The notes beneath the pieces are model-generated. The model did no database searches and was not told the origin of the DNA. It worked only from the letters and a program-made list of their open reading frames with translations. This document shows, one piece after another, positions 9,706 to 20,049 of a stretch of 28,203 bases of DNA (position 1 is the first letter of the stretch; every line of letters starts with the position of its first letter). The DNA is from Paraglomus occultum (taxonomy: Eukaryota > Glomeromycota > Glomeromycetes > Paraglomerales > Paraglomeraceae): assembly GCA_910592205.1 (NCBI GenBank), contig CAJVPJ010000334.1, positions 1 through 28,203 of the forward strand. Reading direction: 5' to 3'. The position numbers and the translations under genes are program-made.

Positions 9706-10064
9706 TCGTATGGAATATACTGTATATATACACTAAAATTCGCGACGTTAGTACATTTGTGCTTTATTCGAAACGAACTCGCAATTTACCTTTTTAAAGA
9801 AAGCTATACGCGAGAGATTATTTGTGATTATGGAAACTAGACGTCTCTTACTGTGCGTTTTGGCGGCGCACTAATTTTGTGAAAATTCGCAAAGAATGCC
9901 TACGTAAAAAGTTATAAAAATGTGTGTGAGAGCCAATCATATTTCGAAAATCTTATCGCAAATCTTTCTAGAATCGATTTCCATATTAACGTTAAGGGTT
10001 GTATATGTGCCACAATACTAGATAATACAGTATCTATGAAAATAGAAGGTACGTGTATTTATTT

Positions 10065-10154
10065 CACGTGGGCTTCAGATCTGCTGTAGCAACATCTGCA
10101 GTATACTGTCATTCAGAAGTCACGGGACTGTCAAGTTTTCGCGGCATATAAATA
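10065..10154 (+). promoter_or_regulatory. Promoter of the nuclease-like gene: E-box and TATA box
   Basis: CACGTG at 10065-10070 and TATAAATA at 10147-10154 lie before the ATG at 10190. The TATA-to-ATG distance of about 35 bases implies a very short 5' leader. Confidence 0.5.
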
Positions 10155-10189
10155 TCTCTGATCTAAACTTTCGCGAACGGACTGCAAAC

Positions 10190-12460
10190 ATGGACACCAA
10201 ATATTACGCTCGATTAGCCAAGGAATACCTTGCTGGGTCAGACTGGACGGTTCGCGGCTATCTCGACTTCGTCAAGTCGAAACATCCGGATGTTAGTTCA
10301 GCGGATCGTCAAATGGTAGAAGGAGCCCTAAAAGGAAAGCTGAGAGCGATCTCGGGCAAAGGGAAAGGGAATGAAAGGTCGAAAGCATTGTCAGTTCTTG
10401 GAGATTTCAAGGTAAGCAGACGCTGGCACAAGTTGCCATGAATCTGCCCTAATATTAGTATAATATCTACAGAAGCTCTTGAAATCCCGGGCGGTGGCTT
10501 CATTCTGGGAAGAACGAGATAAAACGCACTATGAGGTATGAATTCTTTTATTCAGTTAATATGGATTGGTCTAATACTAATGCTAATGCTTTGGCCGAAG
10601 CATTCCGCTCTCACAACTATCAGACAGGAAGGGATACAGTCGAGTTCGGGTGAAGTTTGTTGCAATAATGCTTCTTCCAGCAAGGTTCGCCTTGATATTG
10701 ATATGAATTCTCAGTTTTCCTTAAAAAAACAATAATAATACTGTGATTAACATTGGAAAATCATTTATGCTAACGTCAGCGAAGGATTGAGCAAGACGAG
10801 TCCGACACACGCAAGCGCCCAGCTCTTGAAGATGCTGAAGAATCGGATGGTGTAAGTTGTCATTAGATACTCATGGGTTTTTTCGCTAAGCAACCTTTGT
10901 AACACATAGTTTGATCAGATGAGGACACCATCACCAATACCACTATCGCCAACGCCACTGTCACTGAGCTCGCATAGTGAAACCTTTACCAGCCCAAAGA
11001 AGCCGATGCTGCACAAGGATGCCTTGCGGTATTTACATAAACATGCGAAAATTGTTGTCAATAAACAATGTGTCATATTAAGGCGCACAGAAGGTGGCCA
11101 ATGTGCAGTGATGGCAAGTGTACTGCATAACTGGTTATTGAGTGTACTGTTGGTAAGCTACTTTAAGTCAGTTTTTAGCATGAATCGATCACACATTAAA
11201 AGACTATTGCATGAATAGTCTGAAAAAGAAGACTTCCAACAGGCCATAATGACTCCTCTGGGACCTGAAGCAAGCACCAGTCATAATCAGTTTCGGAGAG
11301 TCTGCCAGATAATCCTTGGCGACTTGTAAGTCAGTTCTGTTGCATGTTGTGGCACAACTCATGTACTCACATCATTTCAATTCAGCTTTTCAATGACTAG
11401 TGAGGCAATACTCGACCGGAATATTGGCGAAAGAAAGTATACAGTTGAAAGGATTGTCCCTCTCTTTAAGGCAATCCAGTCTGTATACAAGGAGTATGCG
11501 TTTGACTGGATTGAGGCGGAGGTTAAGAGCATCAAGGATGCGAAGGCGTTGTTTGCAGAGTTTGACATGACAGCCCATAAAGCAGATGGGATTGGGATGA
11601 AACTTGGAAGCAATAAGGAACTTATATTTGTTGAAGTTTCAGGAGGTCCTGAAAGCATGACAGAAAAGCATGCGAATGATGACACAGAAAAGCTCATCGA
11701 GGAAGCCATCTTTGGGCTAGTGTCTCTGCTGTGGGACTATTTGGATAAGAGTGCAAAGGCAGCTAGGAATGTCAGCACATTCATGGTTCAGGTTATTGGT
11801 AATGTATTTCACTATATATTGATATAGTAATAGTCAAAGCTTGAAAAACTGATGGTTATAGGTTACTGTTTTCACCTTTTTCTATTACTATCAGTTTTTG
11901 AATTCAATAGATGTATTAGTATTAGTATTGTTAATTCGTATTTATTGTGTTTGCAAGATCTATATATGCTATCAGTTTTATGAGTAATATTTACATAAGT
12001 GTTTCAGGAACTGAAAAGTATTGATTTTTTGACTTTGAGTTATCAGTTTTTTTGAGCTTTGACTGTAGTAGTAGTATTATGAAATAGAAACTCTTTCAAA
12101 TGATGTTAAACTTTATTCTGACAAATACATAGGTGATCGAATAACATTGAGCAGGCTTTACTTGGAGGGAAGGTACACCTACAGCTTATCTCAGATCAAA
12201 TCGGCAACAATACCATTTTGTTTTGATGAGGTTGAGAAATACCTGGAGGTGTTTGAACTCCTTTATGCTCTCGTGGTGAGTAATGCTTCCATTTGTGCAT
12301 GTATATGTAGAGCAGATCCCACAGAGCTTTATATTAATTACTTTTTGTGTTTACTCCCCAGAGTGCACTAGAAGAGCAAGCACGTAGGTTGAAGGGGCTG
12401 AAGCTTACCAGTTTCACTGATGATGCACCTACAATTCGTGAATGGGTTGGTATACTTTAA
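10190..12460 (+). CDS. PD-(D/E)XK-like accessory protein (Crinkler-type C-terminus?), eight exons
   Basis: The proposed exons are 10190-10411, 10473-10535, 10780-10851, 10910-11152, 11219-11325, 11386-11798, 12133-12275 and 12362-12460. All phases agree and give 453 residues. The N-terminus (MDTKYYARLAKEYLAGSDWT) has no signal peptide. A basic patch (TRKRPAL) and a Ser/Pro-rich linker (MRTPSPIPLSPTPLSLS) follow. The conserved core is in exon 6: FDWIEAEVKS, then HKADGIG and ELIFVEVSGGP. The D-x(n)-E-V-S pattern resembles the PD-(D/E)XK nuclease fold in expanded, Crinkler-like families of Mucoromycota (from memory), with Ser where the catalytic Lys is expected. Between 10556 and 10649 another open stretch (DWSNTNANALAEAFRSHNYQ) could be an exon that I could not phase. 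Function is unknown: nuclease-like effector or genome-defence factor are guesses. Confidence 0.6.
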
Positions 12461-13404
12461 CGAAGTTTACTAATGTGTAACGCGGCGTTATTTTCACGTG
12501 CATTTCATAAATGATTGCATAACAAAAATTTTACTCGCGGACTTATAGATGACGAGAATCGACAGTTAATGTTAATTTTAACTATTGTTATTATCTGCGT
12601 CACTTTTTACAAACAAAGTTCAAGTATTTGTGATATTTTTTGCTACCTTTGCAGTATAGCCTCTCGATGACTAAGTCTTGACGGTTTAGTTTATATAGAC
12701 TTTAAGTTCTTGTAAAGCAAATTCCAAATTAACGTACGACTACCGCTACAAGATATTACAGTATTAATAAATGAAGATGAATCAGATGCAGGTCAGAATC
12801 TGATCAGAGAATTTCATATGAAGTGGAAATATAGTGCAAGACTCATATCAAGCACATTGTTAATTCTCATCAAGGCAGTTATAAAATCTTCCTATTTTAT
12901 TTGATTACTGTCCGCATTATATTAATATGGCAAACTTAATAATAGCAATAGCAATTTAGATTAATATCAATATCATCCCACTCGAACCATTTAGATTTCG
13001 AACAGCTATTCCGCAGTAATAGTAACAATTTAGATATACAGTATATAAATTCTCCACCTGTGTAAGATTTGGTCGAAGGTTCCAACGTATACTACCGTGA
13101 ATAAGCACGTGAGGGTGATAGGGATCGGATCGGCATTATTAAAATGATCGGTAAATCATTACGTAAAGTATAACCCACAACTGCGTTAAGGGATAGCTTA
13201 CAACAGTAAGCGTACTATTATTTGTGTTCGCATAATGGCTGTATACTTATGTAATTAATTATGGGTAGGGGTACGTTATGCGGTTAATCTAGGTAATCTT
13301 GGGGGTGCTTTTACCTGATTAGATTTATAGATCTTTATTGTAAATTCTCCGATTGGACGAAAATATCGAAGAAAAGTTCTACGGCCTCGGTGACACATTT
13401 TTTG
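12461..13404. other. Intergenic region between the accessory block and the housekeeping genes
   Basis: No gene is recognised. CACGTG-like E-boxes occur near 12497 and 13106. The segment just before 13405 is the probable promoter of the mitochondrial TPR gene. Confidence 0.5.
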
Positions 13405-15209
13405 ATGGCTTTCGCAAGATCACTGTTGCAACAGACCAAGCAAACACAAATATCTTTACGAACTGCATTAACGTGTGTATCAAGTGGAAATAATATACGT
13501 CATTTTTATTTAATACCAAGAAGGAGAATAGTAGGGGAAGGAAAAAATATTGAATGGATTTTGGGTAGAGGCGTGAGGCTTTACTCCACCGAAAAGAGTG
13601 AAGAGACGGGCAGGCTCGAAGATAATGCTGGTAGCGTCAATAAAAATGATGAGATAATTAATGGAAATACAATAAAGGAGGAGATGCCCGAGAAGACGGA
13701 AGCGCATACAACAGCGCCAAATGATGTGTTCAACAGCTCTAAAGAATCATTGGCTGATTTACAACAGGGTTCGTTAAATAAACGGGAATCTTCTGATCCC
13801 AAATCTGAATCACAAACACCTTTGGAAGAACCCTCCCCGTCGTCATCATCATCTTCGTCTTCCGACTTTTTTCAGCCGAACCCACCACCTCCCAGATCAT
13901 CGAGAAAAGTTTATCAAATACCTCGTCAGAACTTTGCCCATCCCTTTCCAATAGCTCTAATACTTCTCTCTACCGGGTTAACGGCACTGGGAATATATCA
14001 ATTCTATACTTCGAACGTGAATAAATACCCTGAAAACGTTCGCGCCCATTTACGCAAAGCTTTATTCTACCAACATTACGGTGACGATTTGACCACGGCT
14101 GTCAAATATTACAAATTAGCATTGACTGAAGCATTAAACGACCCTTCATTGCCAAACAATTCACCCGAAGTCACTGGCATTATGATCCAACTGGGCAGCG
14201 TCTACGAAGAACTTGATAAAACACGAGATGCGATCGATGTGTATTCCATGGCATACGACGCTATAGTAACACCGAACAATAACAACGTTTTGGTGAAGTT
14301 GGAAGGAGATGATCGCTTACGTTCTATAGGCTTAGCGCAGAAGTTGGGCGATTTGCATCATAATTTGAAGCAGGACGATCAGGCAGAGAAGTATTATGTA
14401 TGGTCTGTAGAACAACTACTGGGAGCGACCATCATGGAACGACAAGCAAGAGGAGAGGATGCGGGGAAGGGAGGGTGGTTTTTTGGGAAAAAATTGGATA
14501 TTGATCCATTACCTAGCTGGTTGACAGCTACGGATTTGGGTGCGTCTTTGGAGGCCTTGGGTGCTTTTTATTCGTCGAGGCATAAGTATGCGTAAGTCAT
14601 CCCTTAAATAGATCCAGCTTGTTATCGCATGCGGAATTACTTGATATGCACATTGATTCAACCGGTCTACATTGGTCTGATGAAATTAACTAATGTTTTC
14701 TTCCCGTGATAATAGATATGCATTGCCGCTATATCTTCGTGCATTATCTCTGCTCAACCCGCCTGAGACGTCGTGTCACTCTGCAGTTCTCATGAATAAC
14801 ATATCAGAAGTATTTAATGGTATGGGGAATTTCCAAGAGGCAAGAGGATGGGCAGAGAGGGGTTTAAAACTTGTTGAAAAGTTTCAGCGCAAGCGCAAGA
14901 GTAATCAAGAATGCGAAGAAAGCTATGGCGTACTATTGTTTAATCTGGGAATGATCTCTGAGGTAAGAGTCTGCGAATTTGTGTCGGCCAAAAACGAGCC
15001 GATGATATTATGGTCGGATGATGTGAAGAGTAATTTAATAAACAATTTATTTATTTTAGATCACAGGTGATTTGACCTCTGCTGAGAATTTCTATGAGAA
15101 GTCAAGAGCACATGCAAAGAAAATCGGATTTGCAGACTGTGTCTCTGAGGCTGATCATGCATTACAAAGAATTATGACTAATAATAAGAAGGAACTTAGA
15201 TCTGCTTGA
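13405..15209 (+). CDS. MGR3: Mitochondrial inner-membrane TPR protein, Mgr3-like (i-AAA protease adaptor)
   Basis: Three exons (13405-14591, 14716-14962, 15060-15209) give 527 residues. I start at the first ATG, 13405. An upstream in-frame GTG at 13390 is unlikely in a eukaryote. The N-terminus is basic and rich in Ser/Arg, ending in RLYST at about residues 58-62, a typical mitochondrial presequence. A Ser/Pro/Glu-rich, low-complexity stretch follows (about 70-165). Then comes one transmembrane segment (about 181-203, PIALILLSTGLTALGIYQF), directly followed by YPENVRAHLRKALFYQ and repeated TPR helices to the C-terminus. That layout matches yeast Mgr3, which with Mgr1 binds the i-AAA protease Yme1 and helps deliver substrates in the intermembrane space. 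The family call is from memory; TTC19-like proteins are the alternative. Both introns have GTAAG donors and keep phase. Confidence 0.75.
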
Positions 15210-15417
15210 ATCAATGAAGAATGATAGAGTCTTATTTAATATGTACGCGAACAAGTAGAAATTGATTTAATAGAGGCCTGAACGGGGCGCAGTAATTGTC
15301 ACGTGCAAGTGCTATGTCCATTTATTCCCAACATTCTGATTTTTGTCATAAATAATCTTGAAAATAGAACTGTTAGAAGCACTGTGAAATAGTCTAGCAC
15401 TCTCTTTTACCTTCAAT

Positions 15418-16330
15418 ATGGTATCGGAATACCGAATTACCACCTCTCGATCTCTAGTTCATAGCAATGGAATGGGACAGGTTAACAACACTGCCGATAA
15501 TAATAAAATTTGTAACTGCGGGGTTGCAGCGAGTCTACGAAGAGTTACTGCTGATACATATAATAAAGGACGTTTATTTTGGGGTTGTCATAAGATTGGA
15601 ACAGATTTTGACAATAGGTGTAAATTCTTCGAATGGGCTAATAAAGAAAGCAGTATAGAGGAGTCACCCATTTCTCCTCTCAAAGCGCCTAAATCTCAAG
15701 GACGCAAGAGAGCAGCACAAGACGAGGATGAAGCAGAAGCAAAGGGGAGCAATAGAGGGGGGGAAGAGGTACCAATGATTATACCACTTTGCTCCTATCC
15801 GCTCTAGAGCAGCTAACAATGAATTATTAAACTTTTCCAAGGCTTGCGTTGTTGCTGAAACACTCAGCCCTCTACCGAAAAGCCGTAGAATCACCGCTCC
15901 CACCGAGCTAGTCGATCTTACGACACCACTGGTCGATCTTACAACTCCACCCCGAACGCCTCAGATCACGTCTTCTCCGGATCAACGCACTACACTGTCT
16001 GTTACCTATCATTCAGAGACGTCATTCAACTCACCCATAGCACCGACCTCATCAATCCCAACCGATCTTCTGGCTCAACTACAAGAAGCTCTACGTCAAC
16101 GAGAGCTACTTGCTGTTCGATACCGCAAGGAGCGTGACGAAGCGCGTGAAAAATTGCAGGAATTCAAGTTGAGATCCGAACAGTCGATGAGAGAAGCCGA
16201 GTTGGTGCAGCGGGAGAATGGCATCTTACGGAGAGAGCTCGACGTGCGACAGAGGGAGAATTCGCTTTTGGAGAGACGATTGTCGGTGGTTCGTGCGAAT
16301 AAGGGATCAAACCAAAGGCCGAGAATATGA
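15418..16330 (+). CDS. GRF zinc-finger protein with SIM-like motifs and a C-terminal coiled coil
   Basis: Two exons (15418-15768, 15842-16330) give 279 residues. The intron has donor GTACCA, branch site CTAAC at 15813-15817 and acceptor TTTTCCAAG, and it keeps frame. Residues 32-73 form a GRF zinc finger: Cys32, Cys34, Cys57 and Cys68, with GRLFWGC and CKFFEW. GRF fingers bind single-stranded nucleic acid in APE2, NEIL3 and topoisomerase III. A basic, nuclear-signal-like stretch (KSQGRKRAAQ) and an acidic run follow. Residues 140-144 and 147-151 are both LVDLT, resembling SUMO-interaction motifs. From about residue 192 to 270 a heptad-rich, charged coiled coil (LQEALRQRELLAVRYRKERD...) suggests oligomerisation. 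No enzymatic domain is present. A poly(A)-type AATAAA lies at about 16473. A role in DNA repair or chromatin is inferred only from the finger. Confidence 0.75.
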
Positions 16331-16671
16331 TTTATTTTCTTTTTTAACTATGTCACGTAATGAGATAATGCGTTTATTGAACGTAGTTATCGAATTGATG
16401 TAAACATTGCGTATTTCCCTCATCTCTACAATTGAATGTACGGGATCGCAATTGTAAATTCTTGCTCCAGTTAATAAACCTGTTTAACAAGGATAAGCAG
16501 TCATTGATTCAGACATTCTATTAACAAAATTAATGCAAGCCACGCTACAACGGTTTAAACGGTTCATCTTCATCGACATAAAAAATATATCTACTCTATT
16601 GATTATAGCATAATTAGATCTATGAAATCAAACCAAAAATCCAAGTCTATTGTAATTTTCTTTTTCCAACC

Positions 16672-17320
16672 TCAAAAGTACAGATAATAATATACAAGCA
16701 CCGATAAAAGACTAAGGACAGCGGGAGGTAATCGTAGTTGAGCGACGAAATAAGTCCATAGTGTAGACAATGGAGGACATCGTCGCATTACTCCGAGGTA
16801 AGGAGCCTTTTGAAGTAGATAAACGACGTAACATCCACAAAAAATCGAACCTAGAAACATTGCAAACTGGACCAGTGGACGGTGACAATACTTGTTGCTA
16901 AAGTAAACGAAAACCCAGAGAACTAGATATTAAAGAAGTAAGTAGGGTAAAGAGAATGAGAAAAGATCTTAATTAGACACTCAACATGCTGCTAGATACT
17001 TTTAATGCTTCACACTTACTAGGAGACATTTTTGCAACTCTAACAAAGAATGGCATAAACTCAACATCTTGGTTATACTGTCTGTGCACCATAATGTCCA
17101 TAACGCAATAAACTGAACAGAGTGGAATGGTGTACAGAAACGCCAAAAACGTCCAGCCATAGTACTCGTCTTCGACGCCTGTTTGATTAAATTCGACTTT
17201 TTCAAAGTTTTTCAGCAACCCAGTTTCTTTAATCAGTCTGATCTTCTCTTCTTCTGGAATGTCGTCTACTGGATCTTTCTTCTTTGCGTTTTTACGTGCT
17301 CGGGAAGCTGATTCAGCCAT
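16672..17320 (-). CDS. Conserved four-helix membrane protein of unknown function (DUF7719-like?)
   Basis: Two exons on the minus strand (17320-17020 and 16922-16672) give 183 residues. The intron has a GTAAGT donor and a TATCTAG acceptor and keeps phase; unspliced translation would end early. The ATG at 17320 is chosen because the extra upstream in-frame residues look non-conserved, but an ATG at 17401 is also possible. The N-terminus is lysine-rich (ARKNAKKKDPVDDIPEEEK), then EYYGWTFLAFLYTIPLCSVY (helix 1, about 55-76), PILWVFVYFSNKY (about 98-110), QFAMFLGSIFCGCYVVYLLQ (about 118-138) and PPLSTLWTYFVAQL...AVLSLLSVLVYYYLYF (about 150-183). The 'G-V-M-R-R-C-P-P-L-x-T-L-W' segment recalls a conserved fungal membrane family, possibly DUF7719, from memory. 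It is convergent with the GRF gene, with about 340 bases between stop codons. Confidence 0.75.
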
Positions 17321-17401
17321 GGTTGTAGAGTATGCGGGAGAACAGGTATCCGCACCATGGGTATTTGCTGATCGAACACTATTACTACGCAATGACGTCA
17401 C

Positions 17402-20049
17402 CGAAAAGTAAAATTCTCCAGAAATTTATGACTTTGGTTAATATTAATACTGTTAAACAAATACTTGATGCAATATTAGTGGTAATGGCGTTAATATTAA
17501 TAATAAATTCTAATTGTAACTAAAATTTCAATTAGAGCACAGAGTAAGAGAATCGCATTATTTCTAACTTTCTGCACAATATTAATATTGATATTACTAT
17601 TGAGATGTGAATGCTGTAATATTCCAGCTCGAAAGTTGTTTCACATAGTGATAATATTCTCAAACTAACATGGCTATTTCTTCTCAGCAGTAAACGTGTG
17701 AAATCGTATAAGACAGACACCAATGATCATAATGAAAAGTAGAATTTACAGTAAAACTGTTGTTAACTTAATAAATTATGAAACTAAAGTTAAGGGAGAA
17801 TCGATCTGACATTAAGATAGATACAATGTAAGAAATAAAACTGGAATCACGAAATGCAAAACCAATGGTAGTGGTGCAAAACACGATGAATCCAGCAGAC
17901 TTGAATAGTATGGAATACGCGTTTCATTGATCGTATTACCCAATAAACGCACGCCGTCGTAGTCGTAACACTATAAACAAAGATTTTCTGTTAGATAAAG
18001 TCTTTAGTTGGGCCGATGGTCTGTTTTGGGTCAATAACTTCTCCGTGGACATGTCTCCATAAAATGTTTACATATATTATTTCGGGGAAAATAGTATAAA
18101 ATTGATTTACCATTTATGCAGAATTCTCCCAAGCGAAGATAAAGAGATTTGTTCGACCCTTTGGCATGTGATTGGGACATGGATCGTTCGCCGTCGTGAA
18201 AAAAAGAAAATTATTGATTCAAAAGTGTCAAAAACGACGTGAGAACGGCCTCGCGTTTTGAATCTCTACACAAGTGTGTATAGCTTCACGATTAGCCTCT
18301 GCCCGGAAGTCTTTGATTTAGGAACTAATTTTGGTGAAAAATTCCTATAAACAAGCAGTTCAAATAAACAAATGTTACAAAAAAAAATTCTAGATTACAC
18401 TGTGTGCTTGACGTATCTCATAGGTCACATTTTTGCATGCAATAACATACATTTCGGACGGGTAAGAGTTACATTACGATTCGCGGCTTTCTTGAGTTCG
18501 TTCTTCAGTTTCAATCAGTCATTTGCAACTGATGTATCTGAGACGAATTGACCGACGCCCGACCAAAGCATTAAGCCTCCATTTCTATAAGCACACCAAT
18601 CTGGAAATAAATAGACGCGGTCTTTGAAAGTAAGGATAAAATATAGAGTAGACATTCCGATGTTTTTTAGTAAATTACCAGGAGTGACATTATGGAGGTA
18701 TTTTACAAGCGGATTGTGCGCCTTTTTTTTTCAAAGATTACCAACGGGAACAGGAATTACTCAACGTGCGCACATACAAGACCAAACCAAAGCGTAGATA
18801 TGGGGTGCATGCTATGCGAATGCCGGTATTAATGGATAATTGAGGTTAGCGAATCATTTGCCACTATTCAGCACGCACAAATGAAGGGGATGATCACCAC
18901 GTTAACGATTTTTCGATGTTCATAATTGTCTGGTAGGAGAACAATGTCTTTCTAAGCATGTACTAGAACCAACTGCGTTTTCTTTCACCACTATTACATT
19001 CAAGGCAACTCCTTTTCCTCAGTCCTGCAGTGTTCTCAGGGTTGGCATTGCGTTTTCTAAGTTTAACGGTGTAACATTTGGACCCTAGCGATTTTGAGTT
19101 TATGTTTAATCTCGGTGCACAACTGCTTCTTTCGTTAAAGTGTGTACATTTTGGCTTTGGTATTTGACATCAATATTAATGCAGTATGATCTGAAAATCG
19201 TTAATTAACGGTAATAAATGTCAGACAAACTCTTTTAATTGAAGATTAATTCATTACCGTTTGCGGCTTTTGATTTGACATCCCTTCAGCCCACGTTTAT
19301 TGAATTTATAACCCACCCCTTAAATTGTTAGCAGTGAAGACAAAGGGCGTCATATTCTAAAAAATTACTTATTTATTATTGCTTGCTTATCTTGTTTCAA
19401 GATCTATCGAATAGATGTGGCGTTGCTGCTCACCCTATTTGCACATCCCCAAATGGTTTTTTTCCTTTCGCCATTTCATCTGATCACGCTTTAATTACCT
19501 TCACGTGATTGGCTGTATTTAGTCGACCATTTCCTATTAACCGTTAGTATTAATTTTCGTATCACATCGGAAATTTGCCAATTTGATAACCCCAAAAAGA
19601 AGGTATAATATAATAATAACAATAGATCATTAAACGTGATTTTTTGCCAATCAGCTGACAAACGCCTGACCTCGAATGACTCATATACAAAAAAATTCCT
19701 TCAGCCAGTTTATTTATGCTATTGTTTTCTCGTTTTCCATTACAGCGCTGAACTTTCGCCGAAAACTGAAATTCACAGTGTCTCCTACTTAATACATAAT
19801 CATTTTAGGTGAAAAGGTAATATAACAGTAGAGCTAGTGTACATATGCTATTTATTCATTATAGACTATGTATCGCATTAATCCACCCCCCCCTCCCAAA
19901 ACACCACTACCCTTATTTATTATTAAATACTTGACCATGCTTTCCTCTTCTCAATAGTGTTGACATTCATCGCAATATACTCTATTAAGAGGTAAATCAA
20001 GCATAACCTACAGTCATATTTGCAGCAGAGTGCGTTCTTACAATAAAGC
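17402..20049. other. 2.6-kb region without a recognised gene
   Basis: I found no open frame with a known motif and no exon-like run with matching splice sites on either strand. An inverted pair, TTAACGGTAAT / ATTACCG, lies at about 19204-19260. The last 550 bases are the likely regulatory region of the kinase gene. Confidence 0.5.
19502..19512 (+). promoter_or_regulatory. Composite E-box and inverted CCAAT motif
   Basis: CACGTGATTGG, about 540 bases before the kinase start codon, joins a CACGTG box to an inverted CCAAT box. Function is inferred from motif identity only. Confidence 0.3.

Larger units (their letters stand above)
9057..9872 (-). mobile_element. Internally deleted Tigger/pogo element
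   Basis: The left end is a TIR starting CAGTCAAACC at 9059, preceded by TA, with subterminal GCATTTATAGAGA and GCATTTAGAGA motifs (9085-9112) like those of the element at 1-1404. On the minus strand, 9705-9654 reads ITDAILVQKAKDFAQILNI, the same helix-turn-helix segment seen in the first element. It then passes directly into the acidic C-terminal tail of a Tigger transposase, so the DDE catalytic domain is missing. A remnant of the start region (PPK...) may lie near 9872. The 5' TIR was not found. It must lie before the TATA box at 10147 if present. Confidence 0.7.

Noticed and set aside
12965-13010. CACTCGAACC as a possible tRNA B box on the minus strand
   Set aside because: The flanking bases do not form a T stem and no A box or acceptor stem pairs around it.
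13390-13404. Upstream GTG start for the TPR protein
   Set aside because: Fungal nuclear genes start at ATG. The ATG at 13405 gives a good mitochondrial presequence.
15769-15807. Unspliced ending of the GRF protein, or an acceptor at 15807
   Set aside because: The acceptor at 15807 gives a premature stop. The acceptor at 15841, after a CTAAC branch site, keeps frame through the long coiled coil.
18155-18180. GTTCGACCC near 18160 as a tRNA T loop
   Set aside because: No matching T stem, anticodon arm or acceptor stem could be traced.
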